NCBI RefSeq assembly: GCF_038051925.1
Contig: NZ_CP150634.1
Coordinates: 4,472,300 to 4,536,299 of the forward strand
DNA: 64,000 nt
Direction of reading: 5' to 3'
Source: Methylotuvimicrobium sp. KM2
GTDB lineage: Bacteria > Pseudomonadota > Gammaproteobacteria > Methylococcales > Methylomonadaceae
Shown: piece by piece, positions 24,509-32,773 of the stretch
How the letters are laid out: the number at the start of each line of letters is the position of its first letter
Position numbering within the stretch: the first letter of the stretch is position 1
Position numbers and translations under genes: made by a program
Notes under the pieces: model-generated
What the model saw: the letters and a program-made list of their open reading frames with translations, nothing else
What the model was told of the DNA's origin: nothing
The model's database searches: none

Positions 24509-26030
24509 ACAGAACCCAATGCCGGTCGCGGATCAATTGCAGACAGAGGCGCAATTCCCGTTCCAATGCTCGGTCGGCTTCGAGAAAACCGATCTCGGCC
24601 CTCACTTGTTGCAGCGTATGCTTGAGACCGGCGCTCAAACCCGGCCGTCCCCCACGCAATTCGACGCCCTGGATGACGGCGATCAAAACGGCCGCAGCGA
24701 CCTGCTCGGTCAATTCGATGATGCGCACGCAGTCACGCGCGGCAATCGTGCCCATGCTGACCTTGTCCTGATTGTGGCATTCGGTCGAACGCGAAAACAC
24801 GCTGGCCGGCATCGTCAGCTTCAAGGCCTCAGCGGTCCAGGCCGACACGGCGATCTGGACCGCTTTGAAACCGTGATTTAGCATCGCCTCGTCGCCTCTC
24901 GCGCCGGACAGATTGGCCGGCAAACCGTGGTTGAACTTGGTGTCCATCAACTGCGCCATTTGCCGGTCCATCAGGTCGGCCAGATTCGCGACCGCCGTTT
25001 TTAAGCTGTCCATCGCGAACGCGATATGACCGCCGTAAAAATGTCCGCCGTGCAAGACATGCTCGCCTTCGGCGTCGATAATCGGGTTGTCGTTCGCGCT
25101 GTTCAATTCGTTTTCGATAAATTGCCTTAGCCACGGCAGCGCGTCTTCCAAGACGCCGATCACATGCGGCGCGCAGCGTAGCGAATAGCGGTCCTGCAGG
25201 CGCGTATCGTTGCGTGGCGTCTGTTCGGTGACATGCAAGTCGTCTCGAATACGCGCCGCGACCTTGATTTGCCCGGCATGCGGCTTGACCGAGAACAGCT
25301 TTTCGTCGAAATGATAGGCGTTGCCGTTCAGCGCGACCGACGCCAGCGCGGTGATGCGCGTGCATAATTGCGACAAATAGGCCGCGCGTTGAAATGCCAG
25401 GCAGGCCACCGCCGTCATCGCCGCCGTACCGTTCATGATCGCGAGGCCTTCCTTCGGTTTCAGCGTCAACGGAGCGATGCCCAATGTCGCCAGCACTTTC
25501 GCGGCTTCCTGCTTCTCGCCGCGAAAGATTACTTCGCGCTCACCGGCCAGAACCGCCGCTAGATAAGACAATGGCGTCAAGTCGCCGCTGGCGCCGACCG
25601 AACCTTCCTGCGGAATCAACGGCAGCACATCGTGTTTCAGTAATTCGGCGATCTGTTGCAGCAAGCGGTAACGTACGCCGGAAAAACCCCGTGCAAGGCT
25701 GTTCAAACGCACCGCCATGATCGCGCGGGTTTGTTGTTCGTCGAAATGCGCGCCGAGACCGCAGCCGTGGAAGGTATAAAGATGCCGCGACAAGTCGAAG
25801 GTCTTGTCCAGCGGGATCGACACAGTGCAAGAGTCTCCGTATCCGGTCGTGACGCCGTAGACGAAGCCTTCTTCGCGCAGCAGCGTTTCGATGAATTCGG
25901 CGCCCTTGTCGATGCGCGCGACGAAGGCCGGCTCATCGCTCAATTCGACCCGATGCGAGCGATCCGCAAGCGCAGTAATATCTTCGATCGTCAAGTCTTG
26001 TCCGTCGACGATTACGGTCCGTTTAGTCAT
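24501..26030 (-). CDS. Aromatic amino acid ammonia-lyase (HAL/PAL/TAL family)
   Basis: 509 residues. The MIO cofactor tripeptide Ala147-Ser148-Gly149 lies in QEGSVGASGDLTPLSYLA; the catalytic loop tyrosine is in GVTTGYGDS (about 59-67). Other blocks are LNGNAYHFDEK, QDRYSLRCAPHVIG and NSANDNPIIDAEGEHVLHGGHFYG. The selectivity position reads Phe-His (LYTFHGCGLG), not the Ser-His usual in HutH or the His-Leu I recall for tyrosine ammonia-lyase, so the substrate is open. No hut genes adjoin it. Placed between thioesterase and acyltransferase genes, it probably supplies an aryl starter unit (a cinnamate). Confidence 0.85.
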   Translation of the reverse strand: MTKRTVIVDGQDLTIEDITALADRSHRVELSDEPAFVARIDKGAEFIETLLREEGFVYGVTTGYGDSCTVSIPLDKTFDLSRHLYTFHGCGLGAHFDEQQTRAIMAVRLNSLARGFSGVRYRLLQQIAELLKHDVLPLIPQEGSVGASGDLTPLSYLAAVLAGEREVIFRGEKQEAAKVLATLGIAPLTLKPKEGLAIMNGTAAMTAVACLAFQRAAYLSQLCTRITALASVALNGNAYHFDEKLFSVKPHAGQIKVAARIRDDLHVTEQTPRNDTRLQDRYSLRCAPHVIGVLEDALPWLRQFIENELNSANDNPIIDAEGEHVLHGGHFYGGHIAFAMDSLKTAVANLADLMDRQMAQLMDTKFNHGLPANLSGARGDEAMLNHGFKAVQIAVSAWTAEALKLTMPASVFSRSTECHNQDKVSMGTIAARDCVRIIELTEQVAAAVLIAVIQGVELRGGRPGLSAGLKHTLQQVRAEIGFLEADRALERELRLCLQLIRDRHWVLYD

Positions 26031-26632
26031 TAGCGGCTAGCAAAAAGATCAATTAAATCAATTGATAAGTCGGGAAATAGATAAGATGATGCCGACTTAT
26101 CGGCAAACATGGCCTTGAGCCGATACTGCCCTGCAGCATCGAGAACAAACTGGTGAATCGCTTGTTGTTCCGGGTAAACCAACCAATATTCTTGTACGCC
26201 GCATTCTTGATAAAGCTGATATTTGATTTGCATCTCCCGCTTGGAATTGCCTGGAGAAAGAATTTCGATAATCCAATCCGGCGCGCCGTTGCAGCCTTGT
26301 TTATCCAAAATTTCAGGATTACAAATGACGCATAAATCCGGTTGTACGACGGTAAAAATTTCCTGACTACTCAGCACGGATTTATTTCTATCGTATAAAC
26401 GCACGTCGAAAGGTGCCGGAAAAATTTCGCATCGCTTATTTTTCAAATGGAGGTCGATGCCGACCAGTAGTTTTCTTTCAATACGTTGGTGCCGGACGCT
26501 CGGCGCGGGCGACATCAACATGACCTTGCCTTTGATCAATTCAATGGTTTCTTTGATTTGCCAGGTTAAATAATCGGCATAGCTATAGGTTTGCTCAGGG
26601 TCGAGTTGCGACAAATCGGTGATTTTAGGCAT
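26030..26632 (-). CDS. Uma2 family endonuclease-like protein (DUF820)
   Basis: 200 residues. PAPSVRHQRIERKLLVGIDLHL, PFDVRLYDRNK, VVQPDLCVICN, PDWIIEILSPGNSKREMQIKYQLYQECGVQEYWLV are the Uma2 blocks, with the Asp...Glu...Lys residues of a PD-(D/E)xK fold. These proteins are of unknown role and often occur in many copies. It sits inside the polyene-like operon between the acyltransferase and the ammonia-lyase, with a TAATG overlap to the latter. It has no metabolic counterpart in known clusters, so it is probably an inserted passenger. Its base composition appears more AT-rich than its neighbours. Confidence 0.87.
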   Translation of the reverse strand: MPKITDLSQLDPEQTYSYADYLTWQIKETIELIKGKVMLMSPAPSVRHQRIERKLLVGIDLHLKNKRCEIFPAPFDVRLYDRNKSVLSSQEIFTVVQPDLCVICNPEILDKQGCNGAPDWIIEILSPGNSKREMQIKYQLYQECGVQEYWLVYPEQQAIHQFVLDAAGQYRLKAMFADKSASSYLFPDLSIDLIDLFASR

Positions 26633-26702
26633 GATATTTAGCTTTGTATAATTGTAGCCGGGGGCGAAGTGCTAAGAGCATGACATCCTATCATATTGCC
26701 CC

Positions 26703-27626
26703 TTAGCCATTTCCATCCAGCCAAAAATCGTAAAAATTGAACCACTGTAGCGGTTCCAGCAGACAATAGTGCTGCAAGCGGTCGGCATAGTCCTGAGCAT
26801 AACGCCCGGTACGCTCGTCGCGAAGTTTTCTCGGTAGATTCAGGCCGTCGCTGAAATGATCGAAATAAATCGCTTGCTTGCCCTGACGCTTCAAGCAAAA
26901 CAAGGTATAGACCGGACATTTCAGCAGCGACGCCAAGATATACGGCCCTTGCGGAAACAGTGCCGTTGCGCCCAAAAAGCGCGCTTTGGCGATACGCCCT
27001 TGCCCTGTGACCGGAATTCTGTCGGCGGCGATCACGACCAGTTCGCCGGCTTCGATTTTGTCTTGCAGCAGCATTGCGGTCGCGGCGTTCATTTCAGTGA
27101 CTTGAATCAGATTCATACGCCCGGATTCGGCATAACGGTTCAGCAGCGCATTGAATTTTTCGGCATGCTTGGTATGCACCAACACATTAACCGTGACGTT
27201 TTTGCGCAGCTTGGCGATGACTCGGCACACCTCCATGTTGCCCAGGTGCGAACCCAGGATCAAAACGCCTTGGCCGTGTTCGAGATGGCTGACGATGGCG
27301 TCTCGGCCGTGGTATTCGACATCATCCAACGAGATCGCGCCGCTCCAGGCCGCCAGTTTATCGATGATCGCATTCGCGAAAGCGATGAAATGTAAATAAC
27401 TACCGTAGCGTCCGCCTCGTATCGTGTCTGCGGGCAGAAGGGCCGATACGCGCCGCAAATAATCGATGCTGGCAGTACGCGCTTTATCGTTGAGCAGCCA
27501 GTAATAACTGACCACCGGATACAAAAACACTTGCAGCACACGGCGTCCGAATAACAGATAGACCTTGAGCAGCAGCTGCATGCCCCAGATGACGCCGCGT
27601 TCCTCCATGTTGGCCCAATGTTTCAT
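26703..27626 (-). CDS. LpxL/HtrB-type acyltransferase
   Basis: 307 residues from the ATG at 27626 (MKHWANMEERGVIWGMQLL), which overlaps the glycosyltransferase stop as ATGA; a longer frame upstream is a shadow. One N-terminal membrane segment (about 14-36). GVLILGSHLGNMEVCRVIA has the HX4E catalytic pattern of lysophospholipid and lipid A acyltransferases, followed by VVIAADRIPVTGQGR and FPQGPYILASLLKCPVYTLF. In aryl-polyene pathways such an enzyme helps attach the aryl-polyene chain to its lipid anchor. Here it is a separate gene, whereas some clusters fuse it to the glycosyltransferase. Confidence 0.86.
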   Translation of the reverse strand: MKHWANMEERGVIWGMQLLLKVYLLFGRRVLQVFLYPVVSYYWLLNDKARTASIDYLRRVSALLPADTIRGGRYGSYLHFIAFANAIIDKLAAWSGAISLDDVEYHGRDAIVSHLEHGQGVLILGSHLGNMEVCRVIAKLRKNVTVNVLVHTKHAEKFNALLNRYAESGRMNLIQVTEMNAATAMLLQDKIEAGELVVIAADRIPVTGQGRIAKARFLGATALFPQGPYILASLLKCPVYTLFCLKRQGKQAIYFDHFSDGLNLPRKLRDERTGRYAQDYADRLQHYCLLEPLQWFNFYDFWLDGNG

Positions 27627-28357
27627 CGCCAATGCCTCATCAACAGGCGCGGCAGACGGATGAGCATGCCGAAGAACAATTGCGCATGCTTTCGCGAAAT
27701 CAATAGGTTGTCGCGCAGCATGTCGAAATGCGAAACGCCGTCCAGCGGATACTGCACGTCCGTATCGATATTGACTACATCGACGCCCTGCCAATAAAGG
27801 CGCACGGCGATTTCGATGTCGAAGTCCATGCGCAGGCCCATGCGGGTCGATTTCAGCAAGGGTTCGACCGCCGCGAGTGGATAGCAGCGAAAACCGCACA
27901 TGCCGTCGGCGATCGAAAGCGACAGCGTGTTGATCCAAATCCACAGGTTCGTGAATTGACGCCCGTACAAGCGCCCCTTAGGCACGGTGTCATCGAAACG
28001 AGGTTTGCCGAGAATCAGCCGGTTTGGGTGTCGTTCGGCCGCCTTAAGCAGACGTTCGATGTCCTCGAGCCGGTGTTGTCCGTCGGCATCGACCTGCAGC
28101 GCATGGCTAAAGCCATCGGAAATCGCCAGGCGCAAACCGTCGATGACCGCCGCGCCTTTGCCGCCGTTTTCTGGGCGTTCGAATAATACGACCCAATCCT
28201 GTTCACGTTCGGCCAATTGCTTCAACACCGAAGTGCAGGACGGCGTGCTGCCGTCGTTGATCAGATAGCAAGGCAGGCCGTAGGGTTTCAATTGTTCGAC
28301 AACCATACCGACCGCGTCTTCGTGATTGTAAACCGGGACAATGACGCAAACTTTCAT
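27623..28357 (-). CDS. Glycosyltransferase family 2
   Basis: 244 residues from the ATG at 28357 (MKVCVIVPVYNHEDAVGMVV), overlapping the ligase stop as ATGA. GT-A fold: VIVPVYNHE at 4-12, CYLINDGSTPSC, ENGGKGAAVIDGL and the metal-binding ALQVDADGQHRLEDI (DxD). ADGMCGFRCYPLAAV follows. Such GT2 enzymes accompany lipid acyltransferases in aryl-polyene clusters and presumably add a sugar to the lipid anchor. No C-terminal membrane segment is obvious. Confidence 0.88.
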   Translation of the reverse strand: MKVCVIVPVYNHEDAVGMVVEQLKPYGLPCYLINDGSTPSCTSVLKQLAEREQDWVVLFERPENGGKGAAVIDGLRLAISDGFSHALQVDADGQHRLEDIERLLKAAERHPNRLILGKPRFDDTVPKGRLYGRQFTNLWIWINTLSLSIADGMCGFRCYPLAAVEPLLKSTRMGLRMDFDIEIAVRLYWQGVDVVNIDTDVQYPLDGVSHFDMLRDNLLISRKHAQLFFGMLIRLPRLLMRHWR

Positions 28358-30048
28358 GAGCGTGCTCCGTATACCATACGGCCGGAACTGTGTGATTCGC
28401 TGATCGAACTCAGATCGAAATAGAGCTTGCCGCTTTCGGTTCGCCATTCCAGCGTCATCTTGATCAAGGCATCCGGTAGAATGATTTTTTTGAATTTAAC
28501 CGCTTCCATTGTCAGAAAAGGTTGTTCGATCGAAAAAAACAGTTTGCCGTAATGTTCCGCCCAAGCCAATTGCGTCACGCCCGGCAGAATCGGCATGCCG
28601 GGGAAATGGCCGTCGAAATAGACCAGTTCGGGTTGAATGCGAAATTCCAGTACGGCGCGGTTGATCGCGATTCGGCAGTATAGCAATTGAGGATAGCGGG
28701 CCGAGTCCAACGAGAACAATTGCCGAAGTAAAGCATGATCAATTTTGCCTTGTCGTGTCATCGGCAAGGCGTCGAAGAACAACCATTTGCGCGGCAATAC
28801 CACCGATTCGAAAGCCCGTTGCAATTGCCGCCGCAATGACTTGAATATAGCCGCTCGGCCTTGCTGGCGTAGAGCCTCCAAGCCGCTTTCGGTCAACACG
28901 ATAGCGGCCGCAATACGGTCCCGCCTGTTGCTAAGGAGCAAACAGTGCGCTTGCTCGACCCAATCGGATTGAGTCAAGGCGTTTTCCAATGCATCCAACG
29001 ACAAGCGTTTTTCCTCCACCTTGACGATGCGGTCGATCCGGCCCAGCAAGCTAAAGCGTCCGTCGTCGTGCAACACAATCCGGTCATCCATCGGGTAGGC
29101 GCTTGCGTCTGGCAAGTACGGCGATGTCAGCAAACAGCGGCCATTTTCGCTCCGGCTTAGTTCGATTCCGGCAAAGGGGGTCCATCGCGGATCTTGAACG
29201 GAGCAGCGCCACGCAATGCCGCCGGTTTCGGAACTGCCGTAGACTTCGATGACCCGCTGTCCGCAGTGCCGCTCGATTTGCGCTGCGGCGTCCGGCGGTA
29301 ACGGCCCGCCCGAACTGAAAATAGCGCTGAACTCGGCTAATTGATCCCATGCGGTCAGCTCATCGAGTCTTTTCAATTGCGCGGGGCTCGCGGCCCAATA
29401 GGCGGGTTGGCCTGCCAAGGCTTTCAACATCGGCTCGGGACTCAAAAATAGCTGGCTATGAAAACAGCGCCCCGACGCCAGCGGCCATAGCAGCCTGAAC
29501 AACAATCCGTAAATATGCTGATGACTGACGGTCGCGGCCGCCGCCGACTCTCCCAACAGTCGGCCCCACTGGGCTTCCAAGGCATCGATCTCGCGTTGCA
29601 ATTGCAGCAAGGTCTTGACGATGACCTTAGGTCTGCCGTTCGAACCGGAGGTAAAAAGCGTCAATTGCGTATCGGCCGGGCTCAGTGCATGCCATTCGAT
29701 GTTTGCTTCGGAAGGGCTCGGCAATGGCGATTCGCGCCCTTGCCAGGCACCGATCAACACGTAGCCTTGCTCGGCCAGCTCGTCGGCGGTCGCTGGGCAG
29801 TTATTGCCGGGAATGATGACTTTTTTGTCTGAATGCCACAAGGCAAACAGCAGCACCGCGAATAAATAGGCATCTTCATGATAGAGAGCATAGTAAGCCT
29901 GCGTCCGGCATTGTAATGCCGAGGCGGCGGCCGCGACATCGGCGCAAAAGCGTCTCCGGTCCAATATTTGACCTGCATGCACGGCGAGAGTCCGTTCGGG
30001 ATGCGCGGGTAATGCGCAGCGGCTCAGCGGAGTCGGTTCAGCGCACAT
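28354..30048 (-). CDS. AMP-forming acyl ligase fused to FabZ/ApeI-like hotdog dehydratase
   Basis: 564 residues. The ANL ligase part (about 1-445) has LTLFTSGSNGRPKVIVKTL (P-loop), VIEVYGSSETGGIAWR, the LLGRIDRIVKVEEKRLSLDALE hinge region and the catalytic lysine in PMTRQGKIDHALL. The C-terminal part (about 460-564) contains PELVYFDGHFPGMPILPGVTQLAWAEHYGKLFF, the hotdog active-site helix with His. The fusion pairs activation of an aryl acid onto a carrier protein with a dehydratase. It overlaps the upstream membrane gene by 11 bases and the glycosyltransferase by ATGA. Confidence 0.87.
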   Translation of the reverse strand: MCAEPTPLSRCALPAHPERTLAVHAGQILDRRRFCADVAAAASALQCRTQAYYALYHEDAYLFAVLLFALWHSDKKVIIPGNNCPATADELAEQGYVLIGAWQGRESPLPSPSEANIEWHALSPADTQLTLFTSGSNGRPKVIVKTLLQLQREIDALEAQWGRLLGESAAAATVSHQHIYGLLFRLLWPLASGRCFHSQLFLSPEPMLKALAGQPAYWAASPAQLKRLDELTAWDQLAEFSAIFSSGGPLPPDAAAQIERHCGQRVIEVYGSSETGGIAWRCSVQDPRWTPFAGIELSRSENGRCLLTSPYLPDASAYPMDDRIVLHDDGRFSLLGRIDRIVKVEEKRLSLDALENALTQSDWVEQAHCLLLSNRRDRIAAAIVLTESGLEALRQQGRAAIFKSLRRQLQRAFESVVLPRKWLFFDALPMTRQGKIDHALLRQLFSLDSARYPQLLYCRIAINRAVLEFRIQPELVYFDGHFPGMPILPGVTQLAWAEHYGKLFFSIEQPFLTMEAVKFKKIILPDALIKMTLEWRTESGKLYFDLSSISESHSSGRMVYGARS

Positions 30049-30589
30049 GACCCTGCGTCCTGATTCGCACCCAATATTCGATCGCCATCAATAATCCCAT
30101 CAACACATAAGCCAGCAGGCCATTATACAGGCTCCAGCAGGTAAAACTGCACCAGACCGCGGTCGCGGCGGCAATGAGGCCGTTCAGCAAAAAAAACACG
30201 CACCAGACTTGGGTAACCCTTCTGGTGTATAGCACGCCTTGCGGAGGCAAATCGGGATGTTGAAGACGCGCCAATCGTTCGATCATCGGCGGCGGAAAAT
30301 ACAGGCTCGAAGCAAACACCAATAGCAAGCTCAGATTCATTAAGGCGGGATAAAACCGTAGCGTGATCTCGTCATTATTCCAGACAGCCACGCCGCAAAA
30401 CAGTAACGCGGCGATGATTAAGACTTGATTGGCCGCGCCGTTAGTCCGGCCGCAAACCAGGCGCACGAGCAACAACGCGGCCAAGGCCATGGCAATCTGC
30501 CAGGGCTGCACCGATTGAATGCCGTAATAAACGGCCAGCGGATATAACAGCATCAAGACACCGATGGCGCCGTTAAGCCATTTGCGCAT
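30038..30589 (-). CDS. COG4648-type inner-membrane protein of polyene clusters
   Basis: 183 residues with about five membrane segments (near 8-26, 32-42, 53-70, 80-95 and 125-168). RRVTQVWCVFFLLNGLIAAATAVW is the recognisable conserved block of a membrane protein regularly found next to the AMP ligase in aryl-polyene and xanthomonadin clusters. Function unknown. Its start overlaps the carrier-protein stop (TGATG). Confidence 0.75.
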   Translation of the reverse strand: MRKWLNGAIGVLMLLYPLAVYYGIQSVQPWQIAMALAALLLVRLVCGRTNGAANQVLIIAALLFCGVAVWNNDEITLRFYPALMNLSLLLVFASSLYFPPPMIERLARLQHPDLPPQGVLYTRRVTQVWCVFFLLNGLIAAATAVWCSFTCWSLYNGLLAYVLMGLLMAIEYWVRIRTQGHVR

Positions 30590-30837
30590 CAGCTATGGAT
30601 CAGTTTATCGACGGCTTCGACGACATCGCCTACGGTGCGTGCGTTCTTAAAATCTTCCGGCTTCACGGCCTTGCCGGTCAATTCCTTGAGTTTGACGATC
30701 ATGTCGACCGCATCGATACTGTCGAAATCGAGGTCTTCATAAAGACGGGCTTCCGGCGTCACATCGTCCGCGTCTATCTCGAACATCTCCTGCATGATGT
30801 CCCTGATCATTTGCAGAATGTCATCGCGATTGTTCAT
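30589..30837 (-). CDS. Acyl carrier protein (second of pair)
   Basis: 82 residues. The phosphopantetheine site is in YEDLDFDSIDAVDMIVKLKE, with Ser43 in the DSID motif (E. coli AcpP has DSLD). Acidic four-helix profile. It overlaps the upstream carrier gene by 4 bases. Paired carrier proteins are a hallmark of aryl-polyene type fatty-acid-like assembly lines. Confidence 0.93.
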   Translation of the reverse strand: MNNRDDILQMIRDIMQEMFEIDADDVTPEARLYEDLDFDSIDAVDMIVKLKELTGKAVKPEDFKNARTVGDVVEAVDKLIHS

Positions 30838-31097
30838 GCTGCCCTCTGCTCGGAATCAATGAATTCAGCCAGCGCGGCGACTGAGGCGAAAATATTTACC
30901 ACGTCGTCTTTTTCCGAATCGATCCGGATATTGTATTTTTTTCGGATCGCGAGGCCCAGTTCCAAGGCGTCGATCGAATCCAGCCCCAAACCGTCGTTAA
31001 ACAAGGCTTCGTGACTATCGATATCGTCAACGCCGATATCCTCCAAATCGAGCGACTCGATAATCAATTTTTTTAATTCATTTTCCAAACTGCTCAT
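30834..31097 (-). CDS. Acyl carrier protein (first of pair)
   Basis: 87 residues. LFNDGLGLDSIDALELGLAIRKKYNI contains the phosphopantetheine serine in GLDSID. The N-terminal NELKKLIIESLDLEDIGVDDI and C-terminal VAALAEFIDSEQ helices are typical. About 54 bases separate it from the ketosynthase-like gene upstream. The DSID form, shared with its neighbour, differs from the primary fatty-acid carrier protein. Confidence 0.93.
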   Translation of the reverse strand: MSSLENELKKLIIESLDLEDIGVDDIDSHEALFNDGLGLDSIDALELGLAIRKKYNIRIDSEKDDVVNIFASVAALAEFIDSEQRAA

Positions 31098-31151
31098 ACA
31101 TTTCTCTAAAAATTATATCAATAGCGGTCGCCGCTGAAATTCAGGCTTCGC

Positions 31152-31844
31152 TTAGTCGGAACGTTTTTCCCAACTCCAATTCCGGCGCGGCGTGCAGAAG
31201 GTCAGCCGAGTCTGCGGCTCGGTCAAAAAGCGAATAAAGGCCGGCAATTGTACCGGTTGTTCGCCGTCATTTCCGGTTGATGCTGAAGAAAACATTGTCA
31301 GCGCTTGTCCCGCGCCGCCTTTTGCAATCAACAATGCCAACGCGCAGCTAGTATCCGAAAACAAGCAATAAGGGGAAGACGGATAAAAGGCTGGCAACGG
31401 TTCGTCGTAAAACACCAGCAACACCTGTTCCGCGCCTTCGTGAAGCAAACCTAATCCTTCAATAAATGCCGGCGCCATGCCTTCCTCGCCGGGGGCGAGC
31501 ACGGTACATTGCAGCTTGTTTTTCCAGGCCATCGAAAATAAACCGGCAATGGCATTGTGAACCGACAGGCTAAACCCGGTCGGTGAAATTTCTTCGCCGG
31601 CCTCGAGCATTTCCATCATCGCCAAGGATTTGGTCAATTCGCCGTGAGCGGAACTGAATACCGCAGGCACCACAACGTCTTCGTCAAGACATTGATCAAC
31701 GGCACAGAATACGGTCTTGGCCAGCGGTGTCAAGCGCCTTTTCAGCATCGGCGGAACGTTGGCAAGCCATTGGGCGGGATTGGCCGGTTGGAGAGGCAAA
31801 GGCGGCCAAACCGACCATTTGGCTAAGATAAAATCCGATTGCAT
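31152..31844 (-). CDS. Beta-ketoacyl synthase chain-length-factor-like protein (Ketoacyl-synt_2)
   Basis: 230 residues from the ATG at 31844 (MQSDFILAKWSVWPPLPLQP); a GTG at 31865 overlapping the yicC stop is the alternative. Only the N-terminal half of a ketosynthase fold is present: PPMLKRRLTPLAKTVFCAVDQCL, VFSSAHGELTKSLAMMEML, SPTGFSLSVHNAIAGLFSMAW. No catalytic Cys-His-His set is visible. Proteins of this kind open many aryl-polyene operons, beside the carrier proteins. It follows yicC with almost no gap, so it may share the yicC transcript. Confidence 0.78.
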   Translation of the reverse strand: MQSDFILAKWSVWPPLPLQPANPAQWLANVPPMLKRRLTPLAKTVFCAVDQCLDEDVVVPAVFSSAHGELTKSLAMMEMLEAGEEISPTGFSLSVHNAIAGLFSMAWKNKLQCTVLAPGEEGMAPAFIEGLGLLHEGAEQVLLVFYDEPLPAFYPSSPYCLFSDTSCALALLIAKGGAGQALTMFSSASTGNDGEQPVQLPAFIRFLTEPQTRLTFCTPRRNWSWEKRSD

Positions 31845-31861
31845 TCGAGCTGTCTTTAGAG

Positions 31862-32719
31862 TCACTCGATATTTTGAATTTGTTCGCGCATTTGTTCAAT
31901 CAAGACTTTCAAATCTATCGCAATGCCGGTCATGTCCTTGTCGGCGGACTTAGAGCCCAAGGTATTGGCTTCGCGGTTCATTTCCTGCATTAGAAAATCC
32001 AGCCTGCGGCCGACCGGCTCTTGGTCTTTTAGGGTTCGTAACACCTCGGTGACATGGGTTTCGAGACGATCTAACTCTTCTTCGACATCCAGTTTTTGGG
32101 TCAAAAAAACCAATTCCTGTTCCAGTCGGTCGAAATCGGGTTCAATCACTAAATCGTGAATTCGAAGTTTCAGTTTTTCCCGCAGATGTGTCAATACTTC
32201 GGGCATTCTGCTGCGCGCTGCAACGACTAATTCGCGCATCTTTTGACAACGTTCATCGATAAGGCTTGCTAATTGCTCGCCTTCCCGATTTCTGACCTCG
32301 AGCATTTGATCGAGAGTTCGGTCGACTAAATCAAAAATGCCTTGGCCAAGAACTGCGTTATCTGTGCCGATTTCCTGTTGAATACCCGGGTAAGTCAAAA
32401 TGTCGAGAGCCGAAAAAGTTCGATGCTCGGGCATTAGCGATTCGATAGTGCGGGCTGCGTTTAAAAGAGCTTCAACAGCCTGTAGATCGACGTTAAAGTT
32501 TTGCGGAAGCTTTTTATAATTTAATGCGCATTCGACTTTACCGCGTTTGATTTTTGCGGCAATGGCGCTACGTATCGGCGCTTCGGCAAAGCGGAGACGC
32601 TCGGGTAGTTTGACAGTGATGTCGCAATAACGATGATTAACCGAACGTAGTTCGCAAAGAACGGTTAAATTTTCGATAACTGCCTCATCTCCGGCAAATG
32701 CCGTCATACTTCTGATCAT
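31862..32719 (-). CDS. yicC: YicC/YloC family endoribonuclease
   Basis: 285 residues. MIRSMTAFAGDEAVIENLTVLCELRSVNHRYCDITVKLPERLR at the N-terminus and LEQELVFLTQKLDVEEELDRLETHVTEVLRTL...GRRLDFLMQEMNREANTLGSKSAD at the C-terminus are the two conserved blocks. Family members are RNases affecting small RNA turnover. It is divergent from the protein kinase gene. Downstream it runs straight into the polyene-like operon, unlike the usual gmk neighbour. Confidence 0.95.
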   Translation of the reverse strand: MIRSMTAFAGDEAVIENLTVLCELRSVNHRYCDITVKLPERLRFAEAPIRSAIAAKIKRGKVECALNYKKLPQNFNVDLQAVEALLNAARTIESLMPEHRTFSALDILTYPGIQQEIGTDNAVLGQGIFDLVDRTLDQMLEVRNREGEQLASLIDERCQKMRELVVAARSRMPEVLTHLREKLKLRIHDLVIEPDFDRLEQELVFLTQKLDVEEELDRLETHVTEVLRTLKDQEPVGRRLDFLMQEMNREANTLGSKSADKDMTGIAIDLKVLIEQMREQIQNIE

Positions 32720-32773
32720 TTTTCACCTATAATTGTCGTGTTTTTACACGAATTAACCCAATGATGCGACTCA

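Noticed and set aside
27627..27944. N-terminal extension of the acyltransferase frame (MDLDQHAVAFDRRRHVRF)
   Set aside because: Arg-rich antisense-like composition inside the glycosyltransferase gene; the ATG at 27626 with an ATGA overlap starts the conserved protein.
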